Source of the DNA: Actinomycetes bacterium
GTDB taxonomy: Bacteria; Actinomycetota; Actinomycetes; Propionibacteriales; Nocardioidaceae
Length of the DNA: 64,000 nucleotides
NCBI GenBank assembly: GCA_023460975.1
Contig: JAEWOG010000045.1
Location: 1-64,000, forward strand
Reading direction: 5' to 3'
Of the stretch, positions 23,314 through 32,030 are shown piece by piece (the first letter of the stretch is position 1; each line of letters begins with the position of its first letter). The notes under the pieces were generated by a model. That model made no database searches. It saw nothing but the letters and a program-made list of their open reading frames with translations, and was not told the DNA's origin. The position numbers and the translations under genes were made by a program.

Positions 23314-24048
23314 GTGAGCTTCGAGATCGGCACTGACGAGGACCCTCAGCACTGGCATGACGACATCGGCACCAGCGTGGGCGGTCGGCTCAACTGGCTG
23401 CGTGCAGCCGTCCTGGGCGCCAACGACGGCATCGTGTCCACCGCCGGGGTCGTGATGGGTGTCGCGGGCGCCACCGCCGACGAGGGGACGATTCTCATTG
23501 CGGGGATCGCGGCGCTCTCCGCGGGGGCGATCAGCATGGGGGCCGGCGAGTACGTCTCCGTCAGCACGCAACGCGACTCCGAGAAGGCGATCCTGCGGCT
23601 GGAGGCCACCGAGCTCAAGCGGATGCCGAAGGAGGAGTTCGGCGAGCTCGTCACGATGTACGAGCAGAAGGGCCTCAGCACCGAGACTGCCCGCAGGGTG
23701 GCCACCGAGCTCACCGAGCATGACGCGCTGCGGGCGCACGCGGAGGTGGAGTTCGGGATCGATCCCGACGAGCTCACCAAGCCGTGGCAGGCGGCGTGGG
23801 CGTCCATGGTGTCCTTCACCCTCGGCGCGCTGATCCCGCTGCTGGTGCTCGCGCTGCTGCCGGCCTCCGTACGCATCCCGCTGACGGTGGTCGTCGTCGC
23901 CCTCGCGCTGGCGATCACGGGAGCGGTCAGCGCGCACCTGGGCTACAGCCCGAAGGTGCGTGCGGTGATCCGCAACGTGGGCGGTGGCCTGCTGGCGATG
24001 GGGATCACCTACCTCATCGGCATGGCGTTCGGCACGAGCCTGCTCTGA
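23314..24048 (+). CDS. VIT1/CCC1-family membrane transporter
   Basis: A 244-residue membrane protein of the vacuolar iron transporter (VIT1/CCC1) family. Helix 1 holds AAVLGANDGIVSTAGVVMGVAGA (about 31-53), the family signature. SAGAISMGAGEYVSVSTQRDSE (about 70-91) follows, and a cytoplasmic charged helix region (about 90-150) with Glu-rich metal-binding segments precedes three more helices. Family members export or sequester Fe(II) or Mn(II). GTG at 23314 is the only sensible start; the nearby ATG at 23305 is followed by an in-frame stop. Confidence 0.88.
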   Translation: MSFEIGTDEDPQHWHDDIGTSVGGRLNWLRAAVLGANDGIVSTAGVVMGVAGATADEGTILIAGIAALSAGAISMGAGEYVSVSTQRDSEKAILRLEATELKRMPKEEFGELVTMYEQKGLSTETARRVATELTEHDALRAHAEVEFGIDPDELTKPWQAAWASMVSFTLGALIPLLVLALLPASVRIPLTVVVVALALAITGAVSAHLGYSPKVRAVIRNVGGGLLAMGITYLIGMAFGTSLL

Positions 24049-24082
24049 GGCGAGCGTCCCGACCGGCTGCCGGGGCCATTCC

Positions 24083-25096
24083 TCAGCTCGGCGCCGCGCC
24101 CGTGGAGCCGCGCAGCACCAGGTCGCACGAGAAGAGGTACTCCCGCGACGGGACTGGTCCGCCGTCGATCGCGTCGACGAGCGCACCGACGGCGGCGGAG
24201 CACATCTGGGCGACTGGCTGCCGTACGGTCGTCAGCGGCGGGTCGAGGTAGCTGACCAGGGTGGAGTCGTCGAAGCCCACCACGGACACGTCGCCGGGGA
24301 CGTCGAGGCCGAGCTCCCGCGCGGCCCGCACCGCGCCGATCGCCATCATGTCGGAGCCGCAGACGACGGCGGTGGCCCCCCGGGCGTACAACTCCCTGGC
24401 CGCCGCGGCCCCGCCCTCGACGGAGAAGAGGGTCTCGCTGATCCACCCGCGCGCCTCCTGCTCATCGAGCGAGAGGTGCCGGGCGAGGGCATCGAGGAAG
24501 GCGTCCTGCTTGCGCGCGGCGGGTAGGAAGCGGGACTGACCGATGGCGAGTCCGATCCGGCTGTGGCCCAGCTGGACGAGGTGTGAGACGGCGAGGTCGA
24601 CGGCTCCCCGGTCGTCCGCGGAGACGAACGGGGCGGCGATGTCGTCCACGTAGCCGTTGACGAAGACCATCGGCAGCCCGCGGGCGACGAGGTTGCGGTA
24701 GCGGGCGTGGTCGGCGCGGGTGTCGGCGTGCTTGCCGGAGACGAACACGATGCCGGACACGCCGTGGTCGAGCAGGGACTCGACGTACTCGTCCTCGCTG
24801 ATGCCTCCCGGTGACTGCGTGCACAGCACGGGGGTGAACCGGTGCTTGGCGAGTGCATCCTCGATGACCTGCGCGAACGCGGGGAAGATCGGGTTGTCGA
24901 GCTCGGGGACGACGAGACCGACCAGTCCGGCGCTGCGCTGCCGCAGCCGGGCCGGGCGCTCATAGCCCAGCACGTCGAGGGCGGTGAGGACCGCCTGCCG
25001 TGCGGAATCGCTCACGCCCGGTTTGCCGTTGAGCACCCGGGAGACGGTCGCCTCGCTGACGCCCGCCTGCGCGGAGATCTGGGCCAGTGTTGCCAT
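24083..25096 (-). CDS. LacI-family regulator of the sugar ABC operon
   Basis: A 337-residue repressor: HTH TLAQISAQAGVSEATVSRVLNGKPGVS (about 3-29), hinge, and a sugar-binding core with LVVPELDNPIFPAFAQVIE (about 58-76) and GDVSVVGFDDSTLVSYLDPPLTTV near 270-293, both standard for LacI/GalR. Divergent from the sugar transporter operon beginning at 25204, with two operator-like sites between. It most likely represses that operon until its sugar is present. ATG at 25096 matches the normal LacI N-terminus. Confidence 0.9.
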   Translation of the reverse strand: MATLAQISAQAGVSEATVSRVLNGKPGVSDSARQAVLTALDVLGYERPARLRQRSAGLVGLVVPELDNPIFPAFAQVIEDALAKHRFTPVLCTQSPGGISEDEYVESLLDHGVSGIVFVSGKHADTRADHARYRNLVARGLPMVFVNGYVDDIAAPFVSADDRGAVDLAVSHLVQLGHSRIGLAIGQSRFLPAARKQDAFLDALARHLSLDEQEARGWISETLFSVEGGAAAARELYARGATAVVCGSDMMAIGAVRAARELGLDVPGDVSVVGFDDSTLVSYLDPPLTTVRQPVAQMCSAAVGALVDAIDGGPVPSREYLFSCDLVLRGSTGAAPS

Positions 25097-25127
25097 GGGC
25101 CGATGAAAGCGTCTTTTCACGGAACAT

Positions 25128-25158
25128 GCAAGGGCTTCCAAATCCTGCAAGGTCTTGC
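25128..25158. promoter_or_regulatory. Two GCAAG-NN-CTTGC operator-like sites
   Basis: GCAAGGTCTTGC (25147-25158) is a perfect 5+2+5 inverted repeat. GCAAGGGCTTCC (25128-25139) is a weaker copy 19 bp upstream. They lie in the shared promoter region between the LacI gene and the binding-protein gene and resemble maltose-type repressor sites of actinobacteria. Confidence 0.55.
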
Positions 25159-25203
25159 TAGCGTCTGTGACTGTCATCACTCAGCCCACCACTAGGAGAG
25201 CCC

Positions 25204-26505
25204 ATGCGCCGCCTCAAGGCCGGTCTCGCCGGCATCACCGTCGCCGCACTCGCCGCCACCTTGGCAGCGTGCGGCAGCGACTCGTCCTCCAACGAGAAGG
25301 ACGCCCCCGACTCCTCCGGCGACCCGTCCTCGATCACCGCGGACCTGACCTGGTGGGACACCTCGGACGCCACCAACGAGGCGCCGGCCTACGACAAGCT
25401 GATCGAGCAGTTCAACGAGACGTACCCGAACATCACGATCAAGCACGAGGTCGTTCCCTTCGACCAGACGCAGAACAAGTTCAAGACCGCCGCCCAGTCC
25501 GGCTCCGGCGCGCCCGACATCCTGCGCGCCGAGGTCGCCTGGACCCCCGAGTTCGCGGCCCTGGGTTACCTGTACGCCCTCGACGGCACCGAGGTGCTCG
25601 ACCAGAACTTCCTCGAGACGCCCCTGTCGTCGAACGTCTACGACGGCAAGACGTACGGCGTCCCGCAGGTCACCGACACCCTCGGCCTGCTCTACAACAA
25701 GAAGCTCTTCAAGCAGGCCGGCCTCGACAGCGCCCCCACCACGTGGGCCGAGGTCGCGGACGCCGCGCAGGCGATCGAGGCCAAGACGGACGCCGAGGGC
25801 ATCTACCTCAACTCCGGCGGCTACTTCCTGCTCCCGTTCATCTACGGCGAGGGCGGCGACCTCGTCGACGTCGAGTCCGAGACGATCACCGTCAACAGCG
25901 CCGAGTCCGTCAAGGGCATCCAGACCGCCCAGGACCTCGTCACCAGCGGCACGTCGGTCAAGCCGGTCGCCAACGACCCGTACGGCACCATGATGACCCT
26001 CTTCAAGGAGGGCAAGGTCGCCATGATCATCAACGGCCCCTGGGAGGTCGCCAGCATCTCGGACGACCCGAAGTTCGGCGGGTTCGAGAACCTCGGCATC
26101 GCAGCGGTCCCCGGCGGCTCGGCCGGTCAGGGTGCCCCCGTCGGTGGCCACAACTACGTCGCCTACTCCGGCATGGACGAGTCCAAGGCCGAGGCCGCGA
26201 TCGCGTTCATGACCTTCATGAGCAGCGCCGAGTCGCAGGCGTTCATCGCCGACGAGCTCGGTGTGCTGCCGGGCAACGCGGACGCCTACGACCTGCTCGA
26301 CGCCAACGAGAAGGTCTCGGCCTGGGCCGAGCCGCTGTCCGTGGCCCACGCCCGCCCGTGGATCCCCGAGGGTGGCCAGTTCTTCGCCGCGCTCGACTCG
26401 ATGGGCACCGAGGTGCTCACCCAGACCAAGCCCGTCCAGGCGGCCCTCGACAAGGTCGCCGAGACGTACAAGTCTGAGGTCGTCCCGGACTTCGCCACGC
26501 AGTGA
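25204..26505 (+). CDS. Sugar ABC transporter substrate-binding lipoprotein (MalE-like)
   Basis: A 433-residue extracellular solute-binding protein of family 1. The signal ends in lipobox LAAC (Cys about 23). The mature domain begins with a Ser/Asp-rich linker, then ADLTWWDTSDATNEAPAYDKLIEQFNETYP, a typical maltose/oligosaccharide binding lobe. GTMMTLFKEGKVAMIINGPWEV (about 261-282) is the family's C-lobe signature. Ribosome-binding AGGAG lies upstream of the ATG. It captures the sugar for the two permeases that follow. The exact sugar (maltodextrin, trehalose or related) is not determined. Confidence 0.9.
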   Translation: MRRLKAGLAGITVAALAATLAACGSDSSSNEKDAPDSSGDPSSITADLTWWDTSDATNEAPAYDKLIEQFNETYPNITIKHEVVPFDQTQNKFKTAAQSGSGAPDILRAEVAWTPEFAALGYLYALDGTEVLDQNFLETPLSSNVYDGKTYGVPQVTDTLGLLYNKKLFKQAGLDSAPTTWAEVADAAQAIEAKTDAEGIYLNSGGYFLLPFIYGEGGDLVDVESETITVNSAESVKGIQTAQDLVTSGTSVKPVANDPYGTMMTLFKEGKVAMIINGPWEVASISDDPKFGGFENLGIAAVPGGSAGQGAPVGGHNYVAYSGMDESKAEAAIAFMTFMSSAESQAFIADELGVLPGNADAYDLLDANEKVSAWAEPLSVAHARPWIPEGGQFFAALDSMGTEVLTQTKPVQAALDKVAETYKSEVVPDFATQ

Positions 26506-26510
26506 CCCGT

Positions 26511-26546
26511 ACGGGTCCCGGTCTCCTCGCGGAGGCCGGGGCCCGT
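26511..26546 (+). terminator. Intercistronic hairpin between binding protein and first permease
   Basis: A 16-bp stem with two G-U pairs and a TCGC tetraloop lies just after the binding-protein stop and 25 bp before the permease ATG. In such operons a hairpin here lowers readthrough or protects the upstream mRNA, giving more binding protein than permease. Function inferred. Confidence 0.6.
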
Positions 26547-26571
26547 CCCGTTCCACCCTCGGAGGACCCAG

Positions 26572-27519
26572 ATGAGACGACAGTTCGAACGCCACTGGTA
26601 CGCGTGGGCGATGGTGCTGCCCGTCGTCCTGGTCCTCAGCGTCCTGGTGCTCTACCCCCTCGTGCAGGGCGTGTGGCAGTCGTTCACCAACCTCAACGAG
26701 GCCAACCAGAACTCCGAGATCTGCACCAAGGTGCTGGGCGGCGACACCACCTGCGTACCCAACCCGGACGCCGCAAAGTTCGTCGGATTCGACAACTACA
26801 TCGCGGTCCTCAGCGGCGAGCAGGGCCAGTTCTGGCTCCAGTTCGTCAACACGCTCGTGTGGACCGTGGCGTGCGTGACGCTGCACTTCGGCATCGGTCT
26901 CGGCCTGGCGCTCTTGCTCAACCGCACCCTGCGCGGCCGCTCGTTCTACCGGGTCGCGCTGGTCGTGCCCTGGGCCGTGCCAGCCTTCGTGGCCGCCTTC
27001 GCCTGGCGCTTCCTGTTCGATCAGCAGTTCGGCCTGGTCAACGCCACCCTGAGCGCCGTCGGCATCGACCCCGTCGCCTGGTACGACCACCGGTGGAGCG
27101 CCCTGTTCACCGCGATCGTCGCCAACGTGTGGCTGGGCGTGCCCTTCATGATGGTCGCCCTCCTCGGAGGTCTGCAGTCCATCTCCGCCGACCTCTACGA
27201 GGCCGCCGAGATGGACGGCGCCTCCGCCTGGCAGCGCTTCCGCAACGTGACCATACCGGGCCTGGCGCCGGTCTCCTCGACCGTGGTGCTGCTGGGCACG
27301 ATCTGGACCTTCAACATGTTCCCGATCATCTTCTTCGTCACCCGCGGCCAGCCCGCAGGCTCCACCGAGATCCTCGTGACGGGTGCGTTCCGCGAGGCAT
27401 TCGAAGGGATCCGTGACTACTCGATGGCCGCCACGTACGGGGTCCTGATCCTGTCGATCCTGCTCGTGTACGCCGCCATCTACCGCCGCGCCCTGCGCAA
27501 CCAGGGGGTGGCGTTCTGA
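26572..27519 (+). CDS. Sugar ABC transporter permease (MalF/UgpA-like)
   Basis: A 315-residue permease. Helix 1 is AMVLPVVLVLSVLVLYPLVQGVWQSF. A periplasmic loop (about 40-80) with two Cys, in EICTKV and TTCVPN, follows, possibly disulfide-bonded. Then come five more helices and the EAA loop YEAAEMDGASAWQRFRNVTIP (about 206-226) that binds the ATPase. TCGGAGGACC precedes the ATG. The stop shares a base with the start of the next permease, so assembly is coupled. Confidence 0.9.
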   Translation: MRRQFERHWYAWAMVLPVVLVLSVLVLYPLVQGVWQSFTNLNEANQNSEICTKVLGGDTTCVPNPDAAKFVGFDNYIAVLSGEQGQFWLQFVNTLVWTVACVTLHFGIGLGLALLLNRTLRGRSFYRVALVVPWAVPAFVAAFAWRFLFDQQFGLVNATLSAVGIDPVAWYDHRWSALFTAIVANVWLGVPFMMVALLGGLQSISADLYEAAEMDGASAWQRFRNVTIPGLAPVSSTVVLLGTIWTFNMFPIIFFVTRGQPAGSTEILVTGAFREAFEGIRDYSMAATYGVLILSILLVYAAIYRRALRNQGVAF

Positions 27520-28418
27520 TGGCCGCCCCCGTGGTTCCTCCCACCGACCTCGCCGCGGTGACGCCGCCGGCGCGCCCCGTACGCCGCCGCGGCCACCGCT
27601 CCCCGCTGGCGAGCATCGCGCTGCACCTCACGCTGGCCACGGCGACCTTCATCGCGCTGTTCCCGGTGCTGTGGGTGCTGCTCAGCTCGCTGAAGCCGGC
27701 CTCGGAGATCCGCCGCTCCGAGATCCAGTTCATCGTCGAGCCGTCACTGGACAACTACCGCACGGTGCTCTTCGACACCGACTTCGGCACGTGGTTCCTC
27801 AACTCGGTCATCGTGGCTGCCTTCACGATGCTGATCGGCATCGCCATGTCCGCCACGGCGGGCTACGCCTTGAGCCGGTTCAACTTCCCCGGCCGCCGGA
27901 CGCTGATGTGGACCTTCCTGGTCACCCAGATGTTCCCGGTGGCGATCCTGATCGTGCCGATCTACACGATCATGGCCAACGCGGGCCTCATCGACACCAA
28001 GGTCTCGCTGATCATCGCGTACTGCACCGTCGCCGTGCCGTTCTGCACGTGGATGCTGCGGGGCTACTTCGACACCATCCCGCGCGAGCTCGACGAGGCA
28101 GCCGCGCTGGACGGGCTCGGCCCGTTCGCCACCTTCTACCGGGTGATCCTGCCGTTGGCCCGCCCGGGCCTGGCGGTCACCGCGTTCTACACGTTCCTGA
28201 CGGCCTGGGGCGAGGTCGCGTACGCGATCGCCTTCATGCAGAGCAGCGACAACTACACCCTCGGGGCCGGCCTGCAGCAGTTCGTCCCCCAGTTCAGCCC
28301 GCGCTGGGAGTTGCTGACCGCCGGGTCGGTGCTCATCACCATCCCCGCCGCCCTCGTCTTCTTCTTCGCCCAGAAGCACCTCGTCGCCGGTCTCACCGCC
28401 GGTGGCACCAAGGGATAG
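27519..28418 (+). CDS. Sugar ABC transporter permease (MalG/UgpE-like)
   Basis: A 299-residue permease. A proline/basic N-terminal tail is followed by helix 1 (LATATFIALFPVLWVLLSS) and SLKPASEIRRSEIQFI. The core has FSATAGYALSRFNFPGRR-type sequence (ATAGYALSRFNFPGR, about 108-122), which is characteristic of MalG. The EAA loop is LDEAAALDGLGPFATFYRVILP (about 189-210). It forms the channel with the preceding permease. The ATG overlaps the upstream stop by one base (TGATG). Confidence 0.9.
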   Translation: MAAPVVPPTDLAAVTPPARPVRRRGHRSPLASIALHLTLATATFIALFPVLWVLLSSLKPASEIRRSEIQFIVEPSLDNYRTVLFDTDFGTWFLNSVIVAAFTMLIGIAMSATAGYALSRFNFPGRRTLMWTFLVTQMFPVAILIVPIYTIMANAGLIDTKVSLIIAYCTVAVPFCTWMLRGYFDTIPRELDEAAALDGLGPFATFYRVILPLARPGLAVTAFYTFLTAWGEVAYAIAFMQSSDNYTLGAGLQQFVPQFSPRWELLTAGSVLITIPAALVFFFAQKHLVAGLTAGGTKG

Positions 28419-28425
28419 GAGTCCC

Positions 28426-29523
28426 ATGTCCACCTCCGTGACCTTCGACCAGGCCAGCTGCATCTACCCCGGCGCCGACCGTGCCGCCGTGGACGCGCTC
28501 GAGCTCGCCATCGAACCCGGCGAGCTGCTCGTACTCGTCGGCCCCTCGGGCTGCGGCAAGTCGACGTCGCTGCGCATGCTGGCCGGCCTGGAGGAGGTGA
28601 CGTCGGGCCACATCCGCATCGGCGAGCGCGACGTCACGCACCTGCCGCCCAAGGATCGCGACATCGCGATGGTGTTCCAGAACTACGCGCTCTACCCCCA
28701 CATGAGCGTCGCCGAAAACATGGGCTTCGCGCTCAAGGTCGCGGGCGTCGGCAAGGAGGAGCGGGTGCGTCGCGTCGCCGAGGCCGCCGCGATCCTCGAC
28801 CTGGGCGACTACCTCGACCGCAAGCCCAAGGCCCTGTCCGGGGGCCAGCGCCAGCGCGTCGCGATGGGCCGCGCGATCGTACGGTCCCCACAGGTCTTCT
28901 GCATGGACGAGCCCCTGTCCAACCTCGACGCCAAGCTGCGCGTCTCGACCCGTACGCAGATCGCGGGCCTCCAGCAGCGTCTCGGGACCACGACGGTCTA
29001 CGTCACCCACGACCAGGTCGAGGCGATGACCATGGGCGACCGCGTCGCCGTGCTCAAGGACGGGCTGCTGCAGCAGGTCGACACCCCACTCGCGCTCTAC
29101 GACCGCCCCGCCAACGCGTTCGTCGCCGGCTTCATCGGATCGCCCTCGATGAACCTGGGCACCTTCGCCGTCGAGGACGGCCATGCCCTGATCGGCCGCT
29201 CGCGCATCCCTCTGCCGCGCTCGACCACTGACGCGCTGGAGTCGGCCCGCGTCACGCTCGGGTTCCGGCCCGAGGCCCTGGACGCGGCCACCGAATCGAC
29301 GCCCGGCGCGATCGAGGTGAAGGCGCTGGTGGTGGAGGAGCTCGGCTCGGACGCCTACCTGTACGGCGAGGTCGTCGGCGCGGACCTGCACAGCCCGCAC
29401 GCCGTCGCCCGCGTGGCGCCGCGGTCGGTCCCGGCGAAGGGCGAGACCGTCCACTTCACCGTACGACCGGGTGCCCTGCACGCCTTCGACGCCGACTCCG
29501 GGGAGGCGTTGCCGACCGCCTGA
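28426..29523 (+). CDS. Sugar ABC transporter ATP-binding protein (MalK/UgpC/MsiK-like)
   Basis: A 365-residue ATPase: Walker A GPSGCGKSTS (about 38-47), Q-loop FQNYALYPHM, signature LSGGQRQR (about 135-142), Walker B VFCMDEPLSNLD, H-switch THDQ. A C-terminal OB/TOBE regulatory domain (about 240-360) contains GFRPEAL, the MalK-type regulatory segment. Many actinobacteria use one shared ATPase (MsiK) for several sugar importers; here the ATPase is encoded in the operon itself, 7 bp after the permease, with AGGAG before the ATG. Confidence 0.9.
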   Translation: MSTSVTFDQASCIYPGADRAAVDALELAIEPGELLVLVGPSGCGKSTSLRMLAGLEEVTSGHIRIGERDVTHLPPKDRDIAMVFQNYALYPHMSVAENMGFALKVAGVGKEERVRRVAEAAAILDLGDYLDRKPKALSGGQRQRVAMGRAIVRSPQVFCMDEPLSNLDAKLRVSTRTQIAGLQQRLGTTTVYVTHDQVEAMTMGDRVAVLKDGLLQQVDTPLALYDRPANAFVAGFIGSPSMNLGTFAVEDGHALIGRSRIPLPRSTTDALESARVTLGFRPEALDAATESTPGAIEVKALVVEELGSDAYLYGEVVGADLHSPHAVARVAPRSVPAKGETVHFTVRPGALHAFDADSGEALPTA

Positions 29524-29598
29524 GCGCGGCGAGGAACCGGGCGGGCTCGGGCCACGTCGGAGAAGGCGCACACACCTTCCCGAGTACCAGGAGTTCCC

Positions 29599-30198
29599 AT
29601 GACTTCCCCCCTGCTGCGCCTCGGCGCGGCCGCCGTGACGGCCATCCTGCTCGCCGGCTGCGGCAGCGACCCCGCGCCCACGGCGACCGACGACAGCCCC
29701 ACCCCGACCGAGACGCCTGCCGCGGCTCCGGCCTGCCCGGCAACCCTGTTCGACGGCAACCGCGCCGAGAGCAAGACCGCGAGCGCCGAGGCCACCGCGA
29801 CGCCCCAGTGGGGCGACATCTCGGCTGCCTGGGTGTGCACGTACACCCCCGGCGTGAGCACCGAGGAGCGGAAGTCCGGGTGGACGTTGGCGGGCGATCA
29901 GGTCGAGGTGACGGGCGCCGACCTCGACACGCTGCGTACGGGTCTGGCCGGCCTCCTGGTCCCCGAGGAGAACCGCGGCTGCACGATGGATCTGGGACCG
30001 CGCTCCCTCGTCCTGGCCCAGGTCGACGGCGGCACCGTCGGCATCGTCATGGACCACTTCGGTTGCCGTGACGTGCGTCTGACGTCCGACCCTGCGGGCG
30101 CCGTCGCCGGGACCACCAGCGACCTCGGCACCGTGCCCGGCACGCTCGCTCCGGGAGCCGAACTGCAGTCGTTCCTCGAGGCACACATCGGCGACTGA
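29599..30198 (+). CDS. Secreted lipoprotein
   Basis: A 199-residue lipoprotein. Signal MTSPLLRLGAAAVTAILLAGC with lipobox LAGC (Cys 21), then a Thr/Pro-rich linker (ATDDSPTPTETPAAAPA). A globular part of about 150 residues contains four cysteines (CPAT, WVCTYTP, GCTMD, GCRDV) that may form two disulfides. No family recognised. It lies 75 bp after the sugar ATPase gene and AGGAG precedes its ATG, so it may be the distal gene of that operon or independent. The 30-bp repeat array 2 follows its stop. Confidence 0.75.
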   Translation: MTSPLLRLGAAAVTAILLAGCGSDPAPTATDDSPTPTETPAAAPACPATLFDGNRAESKTASAEATATPQWGDISAAWVCTYTPGVSTEERKSGWTLAGDQVEVTGADLDTLRTGLAGLLVPEENRGCTMDLGPRSLVLAQVDGGTVGIVMDHFGCRDVRLTSDPAGAVAGTTSDLGTVPGTLAPGAELQSFLEAHIGD

Positions 30199-30269
30199 AG
30201 CCCCGTACGGCATCGTGGCGAGCGACGTACGGCCAGCACGGGTCGCGTGGCCGGGCCTCCTGACGGCAG

Positions 30270-30494
30270 CGTCATACGAATCGGTCGTCGGCTGCGTCCG
30301 TGTCATACGAACCCGTGCGCAAGCCGCCCGCGTCATACGAACCCGTACGCAAGCCGCCCGCGTCATACGAACCCGTGGCAATAGGTGCGGGTCTGTATGA
30401 CGCGACGCCGGGGCAGGGCGGTTTGTATGACGCGGGCGGGGCGAGGCGGGTTTGTATGACGCAAGACCGGGGCGAGGCCCGGTTCGCATGACGC
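30270..30494. repeat. 30-bp-periodic inverted array, copy 2
   Basis: Four forward copies of GTCATACGAAYCSG start at 30271, 30302, 30332 and 30362. A centre with CAATAGGTGCGGGT follows, and four inverted copies (GGTYTGTATGACGC and a GGTTCGCATGACGC variant) end at about 30404, 30433, 30462 and 30494. The 4+4 arrangement is symmetric about 30383. It lies between convergent genes, next to the transhydrogenase terminator. Confidence 0.9.
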
Positions 30495-30512
30495 AGACAA
30501 GCCCCTGAATGA

Positions 30513-30555
30513 CGTCAGGGCCGAGGATCGCGGGAAGCGACCTTCGGCCCTGACG
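30513..30555. terminator. Terminator of the pnt operon
   Basis: CGTCAGGGCCGA and TCGGCCCTGACG form a 12-bp stem with a 19-nt interior that can pair further. It lies 22 bp beyond the pntB stop and between convergent genes, so it can stop transcripts from both sides. Confidence 0.65.
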
Positions 30556-30576
30556 GGTCGCGCAGGTGGACTGTGC

Positions 30577-32028
30577 TCAGCTCAGCGAACGGACGATGTC
30601 CTCGACACGGTCCTTCGCGTCACCGAAGAGCATCCGGCTGTTGTCCTTGAAGAACAGCGGATTCTGCACTCCCGCGTAGCCGGTGGCCATCGAGCGCTTG
30701 AACACAATGACCTCGGCCGCGTTCCAGACCTCGAGCACCGGCATCCCCGCGATGGGAGAGTTCGGCTCCTCCAGGGCAGCCGGGTTGACGGTGTCGTTGG
30801 CGCCGATCACGAGGACGACGTCGGTCTGAGCGAAGTCGTCGTTGATCTCGTCCATCTCCAGGACGATGTCGTAGGGCACCTTCGCCTCGGCCAGCAGCAC
30901 GTTCATGTGCCCCGGGAGGCGACCCGCCACCGGGTGGATGCCGAACCGCACCTCGACGCCCTTCTCGCGCAGCTTCCGCGTCATCTCCGCGACCGGGTAC
31001 TGCGCCTGGGCCACGGCCATCCCGTAGCCGGGGGTGATGACCACGGACTTCGCGCCCGCGAGGAGTTCGGCGACCTCATCGGCCTGCACCTCGCGGTGCT
31101 CGCCGTAGTCACGGGCCTCGCCCGACACGGCACCGTCGGAGCCGAACCCGCCGGCGATGACGGAGACGAACGAGCGGTTCATCGCCTTGCACATGATGTA
31201 GCTGAGGATCGCACCCGAGGATCCGACCAGCGCTCCGGTGATGATGAGCAGGTTGTTGCCCAGCATGAAGCCGGCGGCTGCGGCGGCCCACCCGGAGTAC
31301 GAGTTGAGCATCGAGACGACGACCGGCATGTCGCCGCCGCCGATCGCGGCGACGAGGTGGAACCCGAGGAACAGGGCCAGCGCCGTCATGGCGACGAGCG
31401 GGATCGCACCGATGTATTCGGCGCCGCCGGCGGAGTTCATGAACCACACCATCAGGCCGAGCGAGATCACGATGACCGCGAGGTTGAGCCAGTGCCGCGC
31501 CGGCAGGACCAGCGGAGCCGACTTCATCTTGGCGCTGAGCTTGAGGTTGGCGACGATCGAGCCGGTGAAGGTGACCGCGCCGATGAAGACCCCGAGGAAG
31601 ATCTCGACGCCGTGCGCGGCGTCGAGGCCCTGCGGGTGCACGAGGTAGGAGTTGAAGCCGACCAGCACGGCGGCCAGACCCACGAACGAGTGGAGCAGGG
31701 CCACCAGCTCGGGCATGCCCGTCATCTCGACCGACTTGGCCTTGCGGGCGCCGATGACGCCGCCGATCGCGATCGGGACAAGGATGAGCAGCAGGGTCAC
31801 GCCCACGCCGCGCCCGGCGTCGACGAGGGACAGCAACTCCTGGTCGCGCAGCGCCAGCAGAATGGTCGCCACGAGGGCGATGGCCATGCCCACGATGCCG
31901 GCCTGGTTGCCGCGCTTGGCCGTCTCGTGCTTGGACAGACCGGCGAGAGCAGCGATGAAGCAGATGCCGGCGATGACGTACGCGCCCTGGATCAGGCCGT
32001 ACAGCTTGTCGGAGGTCAGGAAGTCCAC
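30577..32028 (-). CDS. pntB: NAD(P) transhydrogenase subunit beta
   Basis: A 483-residue beta subunit. About eight or nine membrane helices occupy residues 1-260 (for example LVALLHSFVGLAAVLVGFNSY and MLNSYSGWAAAAAGFMLGNNLLIITGALVG). The cytoplasmic NADP(H)-binding domain III follows, with VVITPGYGMAVAQAQYPVAEM (about 313-333), GIHPVAGRLPGHMNVLLAEA and VIGANDTVNP. The enzyme couples proton entry to NADPH formation. The GTG start lies 2 bp beyond the pntA stop, with AAGGA before it. Confidence 0.95.
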   Translation of the reverse strand: MDFLTSDKLYGLIQGAYVIAGICFIAALAGLSKHETAKRGNQAGIVGMAIALVATILLALRDQELLSLVDAGRGVGVTLLLILVPIAIGGVIGARKAKSVEMTGMPELVALLHSFVGLAAVLVGFNSYLVHPQGLDAAHGVEIFLGVFIGAVTFTGSIVANLKLSAKMKSAPLVLPARHWLNLAVIVISLGLMVWFMNSAGGAEYIGAIPLVAMTALALFLGFHLVAAIGGGDMPVVVSMLNSYSGWAAAAAGFMLGNNLLIITGALVGSSGAILSYIMCKAMNRSFVSVIAGGFGSDGAVSGEARDYGEHREVQADEVAELLAGAKSVVITPGYGMAVAQAQYPVAEMTRKLREKGVEVRFGIHPVAGRLPGHMNVLLAEAKVPYDIVLEMDEINDDFAQTDVVLVIGANDTVNPAALEEPNSPIAGMPVLEVWNAAEVIVFKRSMATGYAGVQNPLFFKDNSRMLFGDAKDRVEDIVRSLS

Positions 32029-32030
32029 GT